DNA of 64,000 bases from Bacteroides sp. GTDB taxonomy: Bacteria; Bacteroidota; Bacteroidia; Bacteroidales; Muribaculaceae. The notes beneath the pieces are model-generated. The model was not told the origin of the DNA, did not search any database, and worked only from the letters and a program-made list of their open reading frames with translations. Below, piece after piece: positions 45,152-56,200 of this stretch. The DNA lies in contig JAAVDM010000026.1 of the NCBI GenBank assembly GCA_014801815.1, positions 16,059 through 80,058 of the forward strand. Reading direction: 5' to 3'. Position 1 is the stretch's first letter, and each line of letters begins with the position of its first letter. The position numbers and the translations under genes were made by a program.

Positions 45152-46012
45152 TCATTCGTCCACTTCAATATCTTCCTCCTCAAGCGTTTCTATGTCATCG
45201 GAGTCGCCTGCCGGTAAGTCATCGGTCGCATTGTCCTCAGGCAGTTCGGGATGCTTGAGCTGATACTGCTGCTGCGGTATCTGTACGTTAAAGAAAAAAC
45301 CTTTGGCCACTTTGTCACGCAGTCGGCGTGCCGTAGCTTCGTCAGCCTCGACTGTTAGATAGTCGAGACCCGGCTCGATGAAGTCGGCGTTAGTGGCCTG
45401 ATAACCGAGTACATCAATTAAATCGTATTCATGCATGGGATATATGACATACCATGCATTATTGGCGTCCTCACCTGTTCCGGTACTTTTGATAGCACCG
45501 AGAAGATGTTCAAGACGGTATTCCCATATCTTGGCGCTCATATCCTTACGCTTCTCCTTGAGCACATGTACGAGGAAAGACATCTGACGCAGGTCAAACG
45601 GATTGTCACGCAGAGTCAGTTCGGCGTATTTACGTATGGTGTCTATTTCCTCTTTTGTGTGAGTGGTCTTTAGACGCAGCGGGTCGGTGACATTCGCGTA
45701 GGGCGAGACGCGATAGGGGTCGTAATCTTCCTGAAACATGTAGCCTAAATAGAGGTAACGATACTCTTCGTTGGTCATGGTGGTATCGTTGCGGTTATAT
45801 TTGGCCATTAGTTTGGGGAAGTAGAAACGGCTCTGAGGGTCGAGGGTCTGTGTGCGTATGTCCTCAAGGTCAGGACGCTCTACCGTAATCTTGCGTTTAC
45901 TGTCAGTCTGCTGTTGCTGACTAAGAGCAGCAGACGGTAGCAACAGTGCGCCGGCTATTATAATCATACCCGTGATTCGGGTAATGTTATGTCTGAAAAA
46001 ACTGAAAGTCAT
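45152..46012 (-). CDS. DUF4919 exported protein
   Basis: A 286-residue protein with a signal peptide (ITGMIIIAGALLLPSAALSQ) and a DUF4919-type body: YFPKLMAKYNRNDTTMTNEE, YRYLYLGYMFQEDYDPYRVS, and DVLGYQATNADFIEPGLDYL with KVAKGFFFNVQ. The end is highly acidic (DDIETLEEEDIEVDE). Function unknown; found widely in Bacteroidales. The start overlaps the stop of the upstream membrane-protein gene by 4 bp, so the two are coupled, and it is likely part of a rel-pgpH-membrane protein-DUF4919-slyD run. Confidence 0.82.
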   Translation of the reverse strand: MTFSFFRHNITRITGMIIIAGALLLPSAALSQQQQTDSKRKITVERPDLEDIRTQTLDPQSRFYFPKLMAKYNRNDTTMTNEEYRYLYLGYMFQEDYDPYRVSPYANVTDPLRLKTTHTKEEIDTIRKYAELTLRDNPFDLRQMSFLVHVLKEKRKDMSAKIWEYRLEHLLGAIKSTGTGEDANNAWYVIYPMHEYDLIDVLGYQATNADFIEPGLDYLTVEADEATARRLRDKVAKGFFFNVQIPQQQYQLKHPELPEDNATDDLPAGDSDDIETLEEEDIEVDE

Positions 46013-46551
46013 TTGGGGGCGATATTATAAAGTGCCAAAGCTATGACCAGCACCACACCGAGCTGCATGACGGTGATAGCGGCCGGAAAACCTTTGGCAA
46101 GAAGATAACTGAAGAAATTGCCTGACGACAGATTTACCGGTGCACCCTGTGGAGTACGTGTGTAAAGCAGGAAGCCGAGAAAGACTCCTGCCACCGTGCC
46201 TACTACCATTATGGCATAACGCAAAGCCAGTGATCCGGTCATTGACACACCGAGCAGCCCTACCACCATACCGGCGAGCGCCCCGGCGGTAATGTAGCCC
46301 ATACCGCGACGCTGTGCGGCTACGGCCGGGGGCTGCATGGCTGTGAGAGCCGTCACTACGAGAGTCATGCACAGCCAGCCTATCAGTAATGTTGAATTAA
46401 GAGGCAACAGATCGATACCGTCGCGTCGTGCCAGACTTATGCAGAGCAAAGCCAGAAACGACAGCGGCGCTGACAGTACGATACGTGAGGACAGGGTGTA
46501 GATAGCACCGAGCCACAGCAGACAACCAAGTATGATAAGAACTATATACAT
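46009..46551 (-). CDS. Small integral membrane protein, function unknown
   Basis: A 180-residue protein with five or six hydrophobic helices (VLIILGCLLWLGAIYTL; LIGWLCMTLVVTALTAM; YITAGALAGMVVGLLGVSMT; YAIMVVGTVAGVFLGFLLY; VMQLGVVLVIALALYNI). No charged catalytic motif. Its stop overlaps the DUF4919 start by 4 bp, and it follows the pgpH-like gene by about 73 bp. I do not recognise a family; a partner of the DUF4919 protein is the simplest guess. Confidence 0.75.
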   Translation of the reverse strand: MYIVLIILGCLLWLGAIYTLSSRIVLSAPLSFLALLCISLARRDGIDLLPLNSTLLIGWLCMTLVVTALTAMQPPAVAAQRRGMGYITAGALAGMVVGLLGVSMTGSLALRYAIMVVGTVAGVFLGFLLYTRTPQGAPVNLSSGNFFSYLLAKGFPAAITVMQLGVVLVIALALYNIAPK

Positions 46552-46624
46552 GACACTCGTTTTATAGTCTTAACACATGGGAGGGTCAAAATATTGATGA
46601 GGAGGTGACAAAAAAAGAGGAATT

Positions 46625-48850
46625 TTATTCTTTCTTATCGCCTGCCGGGTCTTGAGTATCTTTTACAGAGTTGTCTGCCGGAATAATAGGTGCCTCGGGG
46701 TCAATGACAGCCGGAGATTCGGAAAGTTTATTCTCAGGTGCCGGTTTGGGTGCTACAGGTGCAGGCTCAGACTTTGCGGCGGCCGGAGCAGTACCGCGTT
46801 TCAGGTCCGGATAGGCTATACGCGAGTGATAGATTGTAGCCAGACGTTTCTTGAACGTCTCTTTGACGGTATTGATGTCCTTGAGTGATATAGGAGCTTC
46901 ATTGAACATGCCGTCAGCTACAAGCGAGTCGATGATTTTATCCACAAGTGAGTTTATAGCCTGCGGCGAATAGTCGGACAGACTGCGCGAGGCGGCTTCA
47001 ACACAGTCGGCCATCATCAGTATAGCCGTCTCACGGCTCTGTGGATTAGGACCGGGATACTGGAAGAGTGATTTATCTATATTCTTACCGGGATTTTCGT
47101 TAACAGCTGTATTATAGAAATACTTGGTCAGTCCCTGGCCGTGATGTTCGGATATAAAGCTCTTTATTACGGTAGGCAATTTCTCGCGGGATGCAAGAGC
47201 AAGACCTCCCGTGACGTGCGAGATTATTTTCTGTGCGCTTGTCTCGGGATTTAGGCCGGCGTGCGGGTTGACGCCATGCTGATTCTCGGTAAAGAATACC
47301 GGACTCTCCACTTTACCTATGTCATGGTATAGCGCACCGGTACGTACCAGCGTAGTGTTGGCACCGATAGCGCGTGCGGCTTCGGTGGCCAGTGTCGAGA
47401 CCTGCATAGAGTGCTGGAAGGTGCCCGGAGCCTCTTCAGCGAGTCGTCTCAGCACAGGGTTGTTGATGTCGGATAGCTCGACAAGGGTTACTGTCGATGT
47501 GAAACCGAATATTTTCTCCATTACAAGGATAAGAATGTAGGCAAACGATAGCACTACGGCATTGATAGCGAAAATACCTACATTACGCCATAGGAAGCCG
47601 CTGAGATTACCCTCAATGATAATACACAGGGTCAGATAGCATATCACATAGGTTATGAATGAGAACAGTGCTGTACGGAGCAGCTGCGAGCGGCGCGAAA
47701 GCTGCCGTATGCTGAATGTAGACACCAGACCCACACACAGTTCAAGGAAGATGAACTGGAACTGGAAAGTGGCTATCAGGGCTACGATAAGTACAGTTGT
47801 GACAAGACTGAATATTGCTGTACGTGCATCGAAGAATACCAGTATTGTAATCGGTACAGCTGCGAAAGGTACAAGGAAGAGACCGTTGGCGAAGAACTCG
47901 AACATCAGCACGGCGAACACTACGAAAAAGGTAATGAACGTCATGAGGAACAGCATCTTGCGTATATCGTTGAAGAATGATGACCTATAATTGTACAGGA
48001 ACATGTAGAGCAGCGTCAGACAGATGAGGATATAGATGACCTGTCCGGCGAAGAAGTAGGTATGCGAGGTGGTAGTGTTCTGATTACGCCTCTGCATCTC
48101 CTGATATGTGTTTAGATTGGTGTATATCTGCGGAGTTATGATTTCACCCCGGTCTACGATACGTTGTCCTTTCTTTATAAGACCAAGCGCCCCGTTGGCA
48201 TTGAGATACTCCTGATTGCGGTATTTTGTATTGGCTGCCGTGTCGAGCACTATGTTGGGCACAAGGCATATATTGAGAGCCTTTATCACCTCCTGTCCGA
48301 GAGGTGAGGTGTTTGATTCGTGGATTGTGGCGGTGTAGACCGAATCGATCATTGCAAATGCCTTGACGGGTGACTGCATTTCCGAAGCATCTATATTGAT
48401 GATTGACGTACCGCCATTCTCCGACTGCGATACACGCAGACGTTTGTTTTCATGATGTTTCAGTACCTCGTAGACTTCCGGCTCCACCATACCGGTCTGA
48501 TAAACTTTGCGCAGCAGCAATGTTAGCAGCTGAGCCTCGTGAGGTGACGAGATATTGCGTATGGCATTTTCGAAGCGTTCGATATTCGAACTTTCGATAT
48601 TGGCCTCACGCTTTACGAAAGGTACAAATGTGCGGTCGATACTGTCGCGCATGGCACGTGCGGAGGCAGAGTCGCGCAATATGGGCATATCGAAATCGGC
48701 CGTAAGCAACGGATATCTCCATGGTTGTCCCGACTCATACGAATATGACTGATGGTCGGTGTGCGGTACTATCGTCATTATTATGGCTACCGCGGCCAGC
48801 ATTATGGCTATGCGTATGAGGTTGATACGGCTGAAGAAACTGGTTTTCAT
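46625..48850 (-). CDS. 7TM-HD family phosphodiesterase (PgpH-like, c-di-AMP)
   Basis: A 741-residue membrane protein with the PgpH layout: N-terminal membrane helix (about 10-28), extracytoplasmic 7TMR-HDED domain (about 50-255), seven membrane helices (about 265-450) and a cytoplasmic HD domain. The HD pair is His509-Asp510 in RTGALYHDIGKVESPVFF, with additional metal ligands in GTFQHSMQVSTLA, IISHVTGGLAL and FISEHHGQGLTKYF. Family members hydrolyse cyclic di-AMP, and Listeria PgpH is inhibited by ppGpp. It lies 47 bp downstream of the RelA/SpoT gene. The C-terminal 45 residues are a Pro/Ala-rich tail. Confidence 0.9.
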   Translation of the reverse strand: MKTSFFSRINLIRIAIMLAAVAIIMTIVPHTDHQSYSYESGQPWRYPLLTADFDMPILRDSASARAMRDSIDRTFVPFVKREANIESSNIERFENAIRNISSPHEAQLLTLLLRKVYQTGMVEPEVYEVLKHHENKRLRVSQSENGGTSIINIDASEMQSPVKAFAMIDSVYTATIHESNTSPLGQEVIKALNICLVPNIVLDTAANTKYRNQEYLNANGALGLIKKGQRIVDRGEIITPQIYTNLNTYQEMQRRNQNTTTSHTYFFAGQVIYILICLTLLYMFLYNYRSSFFNDIRKMLFLMTFITFFVVFAVLMFEFFANGLFLVPFAAVPITILVFFDARTAIFSLVTTVLIVALIATFQFQFIFLELCVGLVSTFSIRQLSRRSQLLRTALFSFITYVICYLTLCIIIEGNLSGFLWRNVGIFAINAVVLSFAYILILVMEKIFGFTSTVTLVELSDINNPVLRRLAEEAPGTFQHSMQVSTLATEAARAIGANTTLVRTGALYHDIGKVESPVFFTENQHGVNPHAGLNPETSAQKIISHVTGGLALASREKLPTVIKSFISEHHGQGLTKYFYNTAVNENPGKNIDKSLFQYPGPNPQSRETAILMMADCVEAASRSLSDYSPQAINSLVDKIIDSLVADGMFNEAPISLKDINTVKETFKKRLATIYHSRIAYPDLKRGTAPAAAKSEPAPVAPKPAPENKLSESPAVIDPEAPIIPADNSVKDTQDPAGDKKE

Positions 48851-48897
48851 GCGCTGTGATGCTAACTGTTGTGATTGATGATATTTTAGGTTATATT

Positions 48898-51135
48898 TCA
48901 GGTAGTGCGTTTCGCGAATTTTATACCTTTTATACGCCTCAGGGCCTGACAGATGTTCTCTACGGTCTCGGCGGTGTCAATCTGTACTTTCAGCTCGCAA
49001 TGAAACAGTTTGTCATGGGCTGTGATATTGAGCTGCCGTATATTGATACCCATATCCGAGGACAGGAGAGTGGTTATCTCGCCAAGTATTCCGTGACGGT
49101 CGATACCGTCTATCTCGATGTCGGCGAGGAAGCGGTCTGCATGGCCTTTCCAGCGGGTGGCTACAAGGCGTGTGCCGAAGGAACTTTTCAGACGCATGGC
49201 GGCCGGACAGCTGATTTTGTGTACCACGACCGTTTCGTCTTCATCAACGAAGCCGACTACGTCATCTCCAGGTAGGGGAGAACAGCAGGTATCCAGACGA
49301 TAGTTAGGAGCCTCGGGTTGAAGAACGAACACCTTTTTACGGTCTATGGTCTGTGCGGGTTCCGTGTTGACGGCAGCCGTTTCAGTGCGGGAAGAGGACG
49401 AGAAAGGATTACGCAGAATCTTTGACAGCAGTGACGAGCGTGTCTTATTGATTTCTTTCAGCTCTTTGGCTGAAAGTGATATTTCCTCCTGTGCCAGTCT
49501 GACATAAAGGTCTTCCGGATTTTCAAGTCCGTAATGGCTTACCATACGGGCTATAATCTGCTGTGAGGCGTCTATACCTTCACGTCCGAGGGTCTCCTCC
49601 AGCAACAGGCGTCCGCGTTCGGCAAGAGAGCGTCGATTTCTGCGCAACCGCGCGCGAATACGGTTCTGGGCTTTGGCGGTATGGCAGAATTTTATCCATT
49701 CCTCCTGCGGTGTCTGTGAGGCAGAGGTGATGATTTCCACCTGATCGCCGCTATCGAGCTGATGTGACAGCGGCACAAGCCGATGGTTCATCTTGCCGGC
49801 GATGCAGTGGGAACCTAAGTCGGTATGTATAGAAAATGCCATATCGAGTACGGTTGAGCCTGCCGGCAGAGTCACAAGGTCGCCCTTAGGAGTAAAGACA
49901 TATATCTCTGACGAGAAAAGATTGAGTTTGATTGTGTCGAGGAAGTCGATAGCGTTAGGTTCCGGATTGGCCAGAATATCCTTTATGGTATTCATCCACT
50001 TGTCCAGTTCGGCGCTGTCGGTCTGTCCGGTTTTGTATTTCCAGTGAGCGGCATATCCGAGTTCGGCTATCTCGTTCATCTTCTGTGAACGTATCTGTAC
50101 CTCTATCCAGCGGCCCCGGGGTCCCATAGCTGTAAGATGCAGCGCACGATACCCGTTAGCTTTGGGTGTGCTGGTCCAGTCACGCAGTCGGTCAGGGTGG
50201 ACAAGATGTCCGTCAGTGAAATATGTGTATATCTGCCAGCAGCGTAACTTTTCGAGTTCATCATCTTCATTTTCGAAAATGACACGTACGGCATATATGT
50301 CGTATATCTCCTCGAAAGGTACTTTCTTCTTCTCCATTTTATTGAAGATAGAATAAGCGCTTTTCACGCGGGCCTTGATTTCGTATTTGAAACCGGCGTC
50401 ATCAAGACGTTTGCGGACAGGTGCTACAAACTCCTCGACTATAGCCTGACGTTCGCTTTCCGTATCGGTGATTTTTGCCATTATCTCGGCGTATGTCTGA
50501 GGGTGTTCGTGACGGAAGGCAAGGTCTTCAAGTTCGGTTTTGATTTTGCTGAGTCCGAGGCGGTGGGCCAACGGAGCATAGATATACAGTGTCTCACCGG
50601 CAATTTTATACTGTTTCTCAGGGCGCAATGAGCCGAGAGTACGCATATTATGGAGACGGTCAGCCATCTTAACGAGTACTACGCGCACATCAGTCGACAT
50701 GGATAGCAGGAGTTTGCGGAAGTTCTCTGCCTGTAGCGAAGCCTTGTCTCCGAATATACCGCCTGATATTTTTGTCATACCTTCCACTATCGAGGCTATC
50801 TTGGGCCCGAAATGATACTCTATGTCCTCGCGTGTGTACTCAGTATCCTCAATTACGTCATGCAACAAGGCCGAGCATATAGAGGTAGAGCCAAGACCGA
50901 GTTCAGAAATAACAATCTGTGCCACAGCTAAAGGATGGAGTATATAAGGTTCGCCGCTGCGCCTTCTGACACCCTTGTGGGCTTCTTTGGCAAAGCGGAA
51001 AGCACGTTTTATTATGTCAACCTTCTTGCGGTGATTGCTGGCAAGATAGGCATCGAGTACATTCTGGAAAGCATCATTGACGAGCTTCTCTTCCATCGCC
51101 GGGTCTGGCTGTGTGTTGCGTGAGGTCATAGGCAT
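48898..51135 (-). CDS. rel: Bifunctional (p)ppGpp synthetase/hydrolase RelA/SpoT
   Basis: A 745-residue long RSH enzyme of the stringent response. Domains: HD hydrolase (about 40-200; PYILHPLAVAQIV, SALLHDVIEDTEY), synthetase (about 250-370; TPKANGYRALHLTAMGPRGR, WIEVQIRSQKMNEIAELGYA), TGS (about 410-470; IYVFTPKGDLVTLPAGSTVL), a helical/zinc-finger region with DTCCSPLPGDDVVG and a C-terminal ACT domain (about 665-745). The hydrolase HD pair is intact, so it probably both makes and degrades (p)ppGpp, as the sole long RSH usually does. A second in-frame Met lies two codons in (51129). A -7-like element is just upstream. Confidence 0.96.
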   Translation of the reverse strand: MPMTSRNTQPDPAMEEKLVNDAFQNVLDAYLASNHRKKVDIIKRAFRFAKEAHKGVRRRSGEPYILHPLAVAQIVISELGLGSTSICSALLHDVIEDTEYTREDIEYHFGPKIASIVEGMTKISGGIFGDKASLQAENFRKLLLSMSTDVRVVLVKMADRLHNMRTLGSLRPEKQYKIAGETLYIYAPLAHRLGLSKIKTELEDLAFRHEHPQTYAEIMAKITDTESERQAIVEEFVAPVRKRLDDAGFKYEIKARVKSAYSIFNKMEKKKVPFEEIYDIYAVRVIFENEDDELEKLRCWQIYTYFTDGHLVHPDRLRDWTSTPKANGYRALHLTAMGPRGRWIEVQIRSQKMNEIAELGYAAHWKYKTGQTDSAELDKWMNTIKDILANPEPNAIDFLDTIKLNLFSSEIYVFTPKGDLVTLPAGSTVLDMAFSIHTDLGSHCIAGKMNHRLVPLSHQLDSGDQVEIITSASQTPQEEWIKFCHTAKAQNRIRARLRRNRRSLAERGRLLLEETLGREGIDASQQIIARMVSHYGLENPEDLYVRLAQEEISLSAKELKEINKTRSSLLSKILRNPFSSSSRTETAAVNTEPAQTIDRKKVFVLQPEAPNYRLDTCCSPLPGDDVVGFVDEDETVVVHKISCPAAMRLKSSFGTRLVATRWKGHADRFLADIEIDGIDRHGILGEITTLLSSDMGINIRQLNITAHDKLFHCELKVQIDTAETVENICQALRRIKGIKFAKRTT

Positions 51136-51148
51136 ACGGGAAAGTATG

Positions 51149-51156
51149 CAAATTTA
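51149..51156 (-). promoter_or_regulatory. Possible -7 element of the rel gene
   Basis: TAAATTTG on the minus strand matches TAnnTTTG only 13 bp upstream of the annotated start, implying a very short leader. No -33 box is seen. The rest of the 210-bp gap 51136-51345 shows nothing further. Confidence 0.35.
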
Positions 51157-51345
51157 GCAAAAAAAGCCAAGAAAGGTGTAATAAGAATGAAACAATCTCT
51201 TAAGAATGTACCTGAAATCATGTATCTTTTAATTTTTAAGAGCTACTTACTTATTGTCCTTATCCGGGGGGTAAGAGTTAGATTGATACGATACGTTTCA
51301 CCGTATAGCGGTAGTATGATTCAGAATTGTTCCTCTTTCTCCTCA

Positions 51346-52998
51346 TTAATCTTCGAGGTGAAGAAGATAGGCGTACAGGTCAGCTAAGGAGGCGAGACCC
51401 AGCTTTTTGCTGATGCGGATTTTGCGGCGTTTGCAGGAGTCCGGATTGACGTTAAGAATAGCCGCTATCTCCTTCATTGACATATTCATTTTTATATATC
51501 CGAGAAACTTTATATCCGACTGCAGCAGGTCAGGGTGAGCCTCCAGAAGGCGTCGGCTCAGATGAGGGTCGGCTGCTTCAACATTCATCATGAACTCCTC
51601 ACGGTCTTTGGAATCGTTGCCAAGCATACGGCCAAGATGCTTACGGAGGTTACGTATTTCAGGTAAATCGTCCTCACTTTTGATATTGTCTATGTATTTG
51701 AGGAGATCTTCAATCAGCTGGTTGCGGGAACTCACGAACATAGCGTTGGCCTGCATCTGAGTATTCTGGCGTTCAATCTCCTTCTGAAGCATCTCGTGTT
51801 TATGACGTGCAATAAGTTCGGTTTCGTGCATACACTCCTCGGCAAGTTCTTTTTCCTTATGCTCCTTCTCCAGTTTGAGTGCCAGCATCTGTTGCTGGGT
51901 ACGGTGCCGCTGTTGCTGCTGTCGCCATAACAGCGCCAGAATAATGAGCAGAAACAGAAAGGCGGTGGCAATACTTATCCATACAGCTGTCTGTGACTTC
52001 TGCCGTGCCAGCATACGCTCAGCTTCCAGCTGATATTTCATGACTTCAAACTTGATATTTTCATTATTGATGAGCTGGCGGTTGTTTATTTCATCAAGAC
52101 TGTCTTTATACACTATTACCGAATCTTTCAGAATCGAAGCACCACGATAATCACCCATAGTCTCATGTACGTGTGAGGCAACATGGAAATAGTATATCTT
52201 CAGTCCGAAACCTACCTCATCAGCCGCTTTTTTTTCATAATGCGAGGCATCACTCCAACGGCCTCTATCGCCGGCTATACGGAGCAGATATGTGTAAGCT
52301 AATCCACGATTAGCCCCTGCCTCGGCGGGATATGCCAGAATTTCGTTACAGAGCCGTTCTGCATTGACATAATCTTTCTGCTTCATCGCGGTTTCCGCAG
52401 CAATCTCAAGCAGATTTATTGCCATTTTGTTATGTCTGTCATACTGTCTTGACATATCGAGCCAATGCGGAACAGAATCAAAATCTTTGGTCTTGTTGCA
52501 GAGCAGAGCCATGTCGGCTGTAAAAGTCGAAAGCATTATAGAGTCGTTATTTCTCTTGGCAATAGTCATAGCCTTACCAAGCATCTGTTTTGCTTTGCCA
52601 TAATTCCCAAGTTGAAAAAATACTCCCGCTATGCCACCTATTATCTCAGCCTCCCGGACAGCTCCGAGATTGTTGCGCAAACATAAGTCGTATGCTTTCT
52701 GAAAATTCTGAATGGCCTCGACATTGCTGAACAGAGAGAAATACGTCACTCCTATATTATAGTAAGCCAGACACGCCAGTTTCTCATCATGGCTATTATC
52801 GGCTTTCTGGGCGACATCCATAAAAATTTTAAGAGCTCCGGCTACATCACCCTCTTCATATTTAACTTCTCCGAGTTCAATACCCTCCATGCCGGCGGGT
52901 ATTGAATCTTTACCGACCGAAGAAACCGGGCAGCAAAGCAGACACAGTGTCCACCCTACCACGTTAAATAAAGTCCTGAGAGAGTAGAATCTGACCAT
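51346..52998 (-). CDS. TPR-membrane-HTH transcriptional regulator, divergent from the third giant protein
   Basis: A 550-residue regulator of the same general layout as the SusR-like one but a different family branch. Signal/anchor segment about 8-28, periplasmic TPR region (about 40-300), a membrane helix (AVWISIATAFLFLLIILALL near 330-350), a charged coiled coil (about 355-430) and a LuxR-like HTH at the end (FLGYIKMNMSMKEIAAILNV, then NPDSCKRRKIRISKKLGL). Such proteins couple an envelope signal to transcription. It is divergent from the giant protein/CXXC/M6 peptidase genes, 266 bp away, so it is a plausible regulator of them; this is inference from position. Confidence 0.85.
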   Translation of the reverse strand: MVRFYSLRTLFNVVGWTLCLLCCPVSSVGKDSIPAGMEGIELGEVKYEEGDVAGALKIFMDVAQKADNSHDEKLACLAYYNIGVTYFSLFSNVEAIQNFQKAYDLCLRNNLGAVREAEIIGGIAGVFFQLGNYGKAKQMLGKAMTIAKRNNDSIMLSTFTADMALLCNKTKDFDSVPHWLDMSRQYDRHNKMAINLLEIAAETAMKQKDYVNAERLCNEILAYPAEAGANRGLAYTYLLRIAGDRGRWSDASHYEKKAADEVGFGLKIYYFHVASHVHETMGDYRGASILKDSVIVYKDSLDEINNRQLINNENIKFEVMKYQLEAERMLARQKSQTAVWISIATAFLFLLIILALLWRQQQQRHRTQQQMLALKLEKEHKEKELAEECMHETELIARHKHEMLQKEIERQNTQMQANAMFVSSRNQLIEDLLKYIDNIKSEDDLPEIRNLRKHLGRMLGNDSKDREEFMMNVEAADPHLSRRLLEAHPDLLQSDIKFLGYIKMNMSMKEIAAILNVNPDSCKRRKIRISKKLGLASLADLYAYLLHLED

Positions 52999-53264
52999 AA
53001 GCCGAAGTTTTTAATTGTTTGACTCCTGCAAGCGGGATAAGAATAATATTCTCGATGTCCGAAAATATCTGTGAGTGCAATGTGGAAATTTGTCACGCTC
53101 TAATTAGAATAACACAAGAATTGAAAGCAAATTGTGGCATTAACATACGTGTCACCCTTTTGTCACCCATGATAATTGGCAGTTCCTTCTTGAAGAGAGT
53201 GGTTTTTACTACAAAATTGAGTAATTTAGCGGCACACTTTCAAATTCTAACCAAAACAGTAAGC

Positions 53265-56200
53265 ATGAACAAAAAACTTACTTCTATTCTGGGCATAGGA
53301 GTGTTGACAGGAACAGCAATGGGTGCTATCCTGAATGCCGATGAACTTGCGGCAACATTTCGCTCCGGCTCAACTCAAAATCCCTCCATACTGGAAAAAG
53401 GGAAAATCAACCGGACACCGTCAAGCCGGTTTAATCGTGCGCCGGGTCAGGCTTTCTCGGCACCGAGACCTGTCAGAAATGCGCAGAGCAGTAGAATACT
53501 CGCTCCCGCGCGTATAGCAGCAGCTACTAACCTCGCCGACTTCCCGTTGCTGTACGGTCTGAATTACCGTGACAACACATGGCAGACACCCACTTCACTC
53601 CCCTCTAAAGTATTCTCTTTCCAATGTGCTGACGGCACTGAACTTGTAGCTGAGTCAGGAGAGACAGTAATCGAACAGCCGATGGCTGCATGTTACGGTA
53701 ACGGCAAGTTCTACGCTCTCTATTCAGAACAGGAGACGGACAGCGACTACAACACTTTAATTACCACACGTGTTGAGGTGTACGATGCCACAACATGGGA
53801 GAAACTGACTACCCTCAGCATCGTAGAAAAGGATATGGACTGGCTCTATTATTTCCGTCAGGTAGCAGCCATAGATCCCGTCTCGGGTGATCTTTATTCG
53901 GCTACATGGGGTAATGGTAAACCACTCGTAAAGATTAATACCGAGACCGGTGAATTTACAGAAATAGGCCCCACAGACCGTTTTCTACAGGCTCTGTTCT
54001 TCGACAATAAAGGAAATCTGTATGGTATAGATTTCTCCACTAAGAACATCTATTCCATAAATAAGGAGACCGGTGAGGCTACTTCCATAGGCGAACTGAG
54101 TGTACCGTTCTCTATTTCGGCCAATCCTCAGTCGCTCGTATATAACCCTGCCACAGGCAAGGCATTGTGGATTGCCGTAGACTCAGGCAGTCTTCAGTCT
54201 TACCTCTGTGAGGTATCACTCAGTGACGCACAAGTGGAAGTACTTGGTTCAATGCCGAGTAATGAACACATACTAGGTCTGTATATGCCTGAGGCCGCCG
54301 AGGCAGCTCCGGCCGCTCCTACTGCAATAGAATATGCCGCCGGAGCAGTACGCCTTACTCTTCCTCAATCCACATATCTTTCTGATGAAGCCCTTAACGG
54401 AGATATTACTATTAAGCTGACGGCAGATAAGGGGGAACCTGTCACAGCCACCGGCACACCCGGTGCGACAGTAGAGGTGCCTATGGAACTCGCCGACGGC
54501 AAGCATCATATCAAGATAAGACTGGAAAATCAGGCCGGTCTGTCACCCGAACGCCGTCTTGACACATTCATCGGTAACGATGTGCCTATAGCAGTAGAGA
54601 ACCTCAGTCTCGAACTGTCAGGTAAAGATAAGTTTACACTCACATGGGACGCCCCGCAGAAGTCTGTCAATGGCGGTGCTATCGATGATAGTGAAATTAA
54701 CTACCGTATAGTCCGTCTGCCTGACGAGACTGTAGTAGCCGATAATTATAAGGAAACCACTTTCTCAGAGGCAGTTCCCGAGGCTCATGCCGGTTACACA
54801 TACCGTGTAGATGCTTTTGCTGCTGACCGTCAGGGTGAATCTGCTGTTTCCAATCGTGTCACTGCCGGTGAATTCTGGATTACACCCTATACTGAGACAT
54901 TTGACACTCAGGACGACTTCGATTCGTTCAAGGTTATTGATGCCAACAATGACTTACAGACATGGACATTCGTGCTGCCGGCAGGAAATACCAGCGGCTA
55001 TGCTGTAATGTGGGGTAACGGCACGGCAGACGTTGACACGGGCATATATGAAGGTAACGGTAACGATGATTATCTCATCTCGCCTTTCGCACGTCTAAAA
55101 GCCGGTCAGGATTACCGTATGCACTTTGATATCGGTGACAACTATATGTGGTACGAACACATGACTATACTTCTGGGTAAGTCAAGAGATGTCACAGGCA
55201 GCGAGACTCCTATTTTTGCTGAAGAACTTGAAGCTAACACTTCCTACTCGTTCCTGTTCTCAGTGCCTGAAGACGGCGACTACGCTTTCTTCTTCCACGG
55301 TGACAACCCGGGCCAGAGTGTGGATATCTCGATGGACAACGTTGCCCTTGACGATTATGCAGTCTATAAAGCACCCTCACATGTTGAGAATGTAAAGGCT
55401 ACCGCAGGCGACTTAGGCGTGCTGACCAATACACTGGAATTCTCTGCTCCGACATCTACTTATAATGGTGGGAATCTCGGTGAAATAACCGAGATAAGAG
55501 TGTACCGTAACAATGGTCGTCACGCTGTGAAAGTATTTGAGAAGCCCGCACCCGGCGAAACACTCACATGGACTGACAACGATGTAGAGAACGGCAGCGT
55601 GACTTACCGTATTCTTCCTTACAATGCTGAGGGACAAGGTGAGGAATATCTTGTTACAAACTGGGTAGGTCTTGATGAGCCGGCTAATGTAACCGGTCTG
55701 CGTCTCAAGATGAATGAGAACTGTAAAGCCGTAGCTACATTCAATGCCAGCGAAGGTCGCGGTATGCACGGCGGATATGTCGACAATAATGCTGTAACAT
55801 ACGCTCTCTTCAGATATAATGCATATAACTGGATGAGTCCTTGGGAGCAGGCGACTCCGTTCTCCGACAGTCTCACAATCACTGACGAGGACTTCCAGCT
55901 CTGGTGGGGTCAGCAGTATGTTGACTACATAGTTGTGGCTGCCAATGAAGCCGGCTATTCATCAGGTACAGGTGCCGGTATAGTACTTGGCGAAGCATAC
56001 AGTCTGCCTTACAACGAATCGTTCGCTTACGGTTTCGCTTCGCAAGACCCGTGGACTCTCTTTGCCTCCTCATACTACTATGCCTGGAATATGGTAAATG
56101 GTGACAGTCTGCCTGTTAAGCCCTACGATGAAGACAGCGGTATGCTTCAGTTCTCGCTTCTTGACGAGGATTCGAACAATCAGGTTCTTTCCGGTCCCCG

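Noticed and set aside
53019-53264. N-terminal extension of the third giant protein
   Set aside because: A typical signal peptide starts at 53265; the upstream 82 codons look like intergenic sequence in an accidentally open frame.
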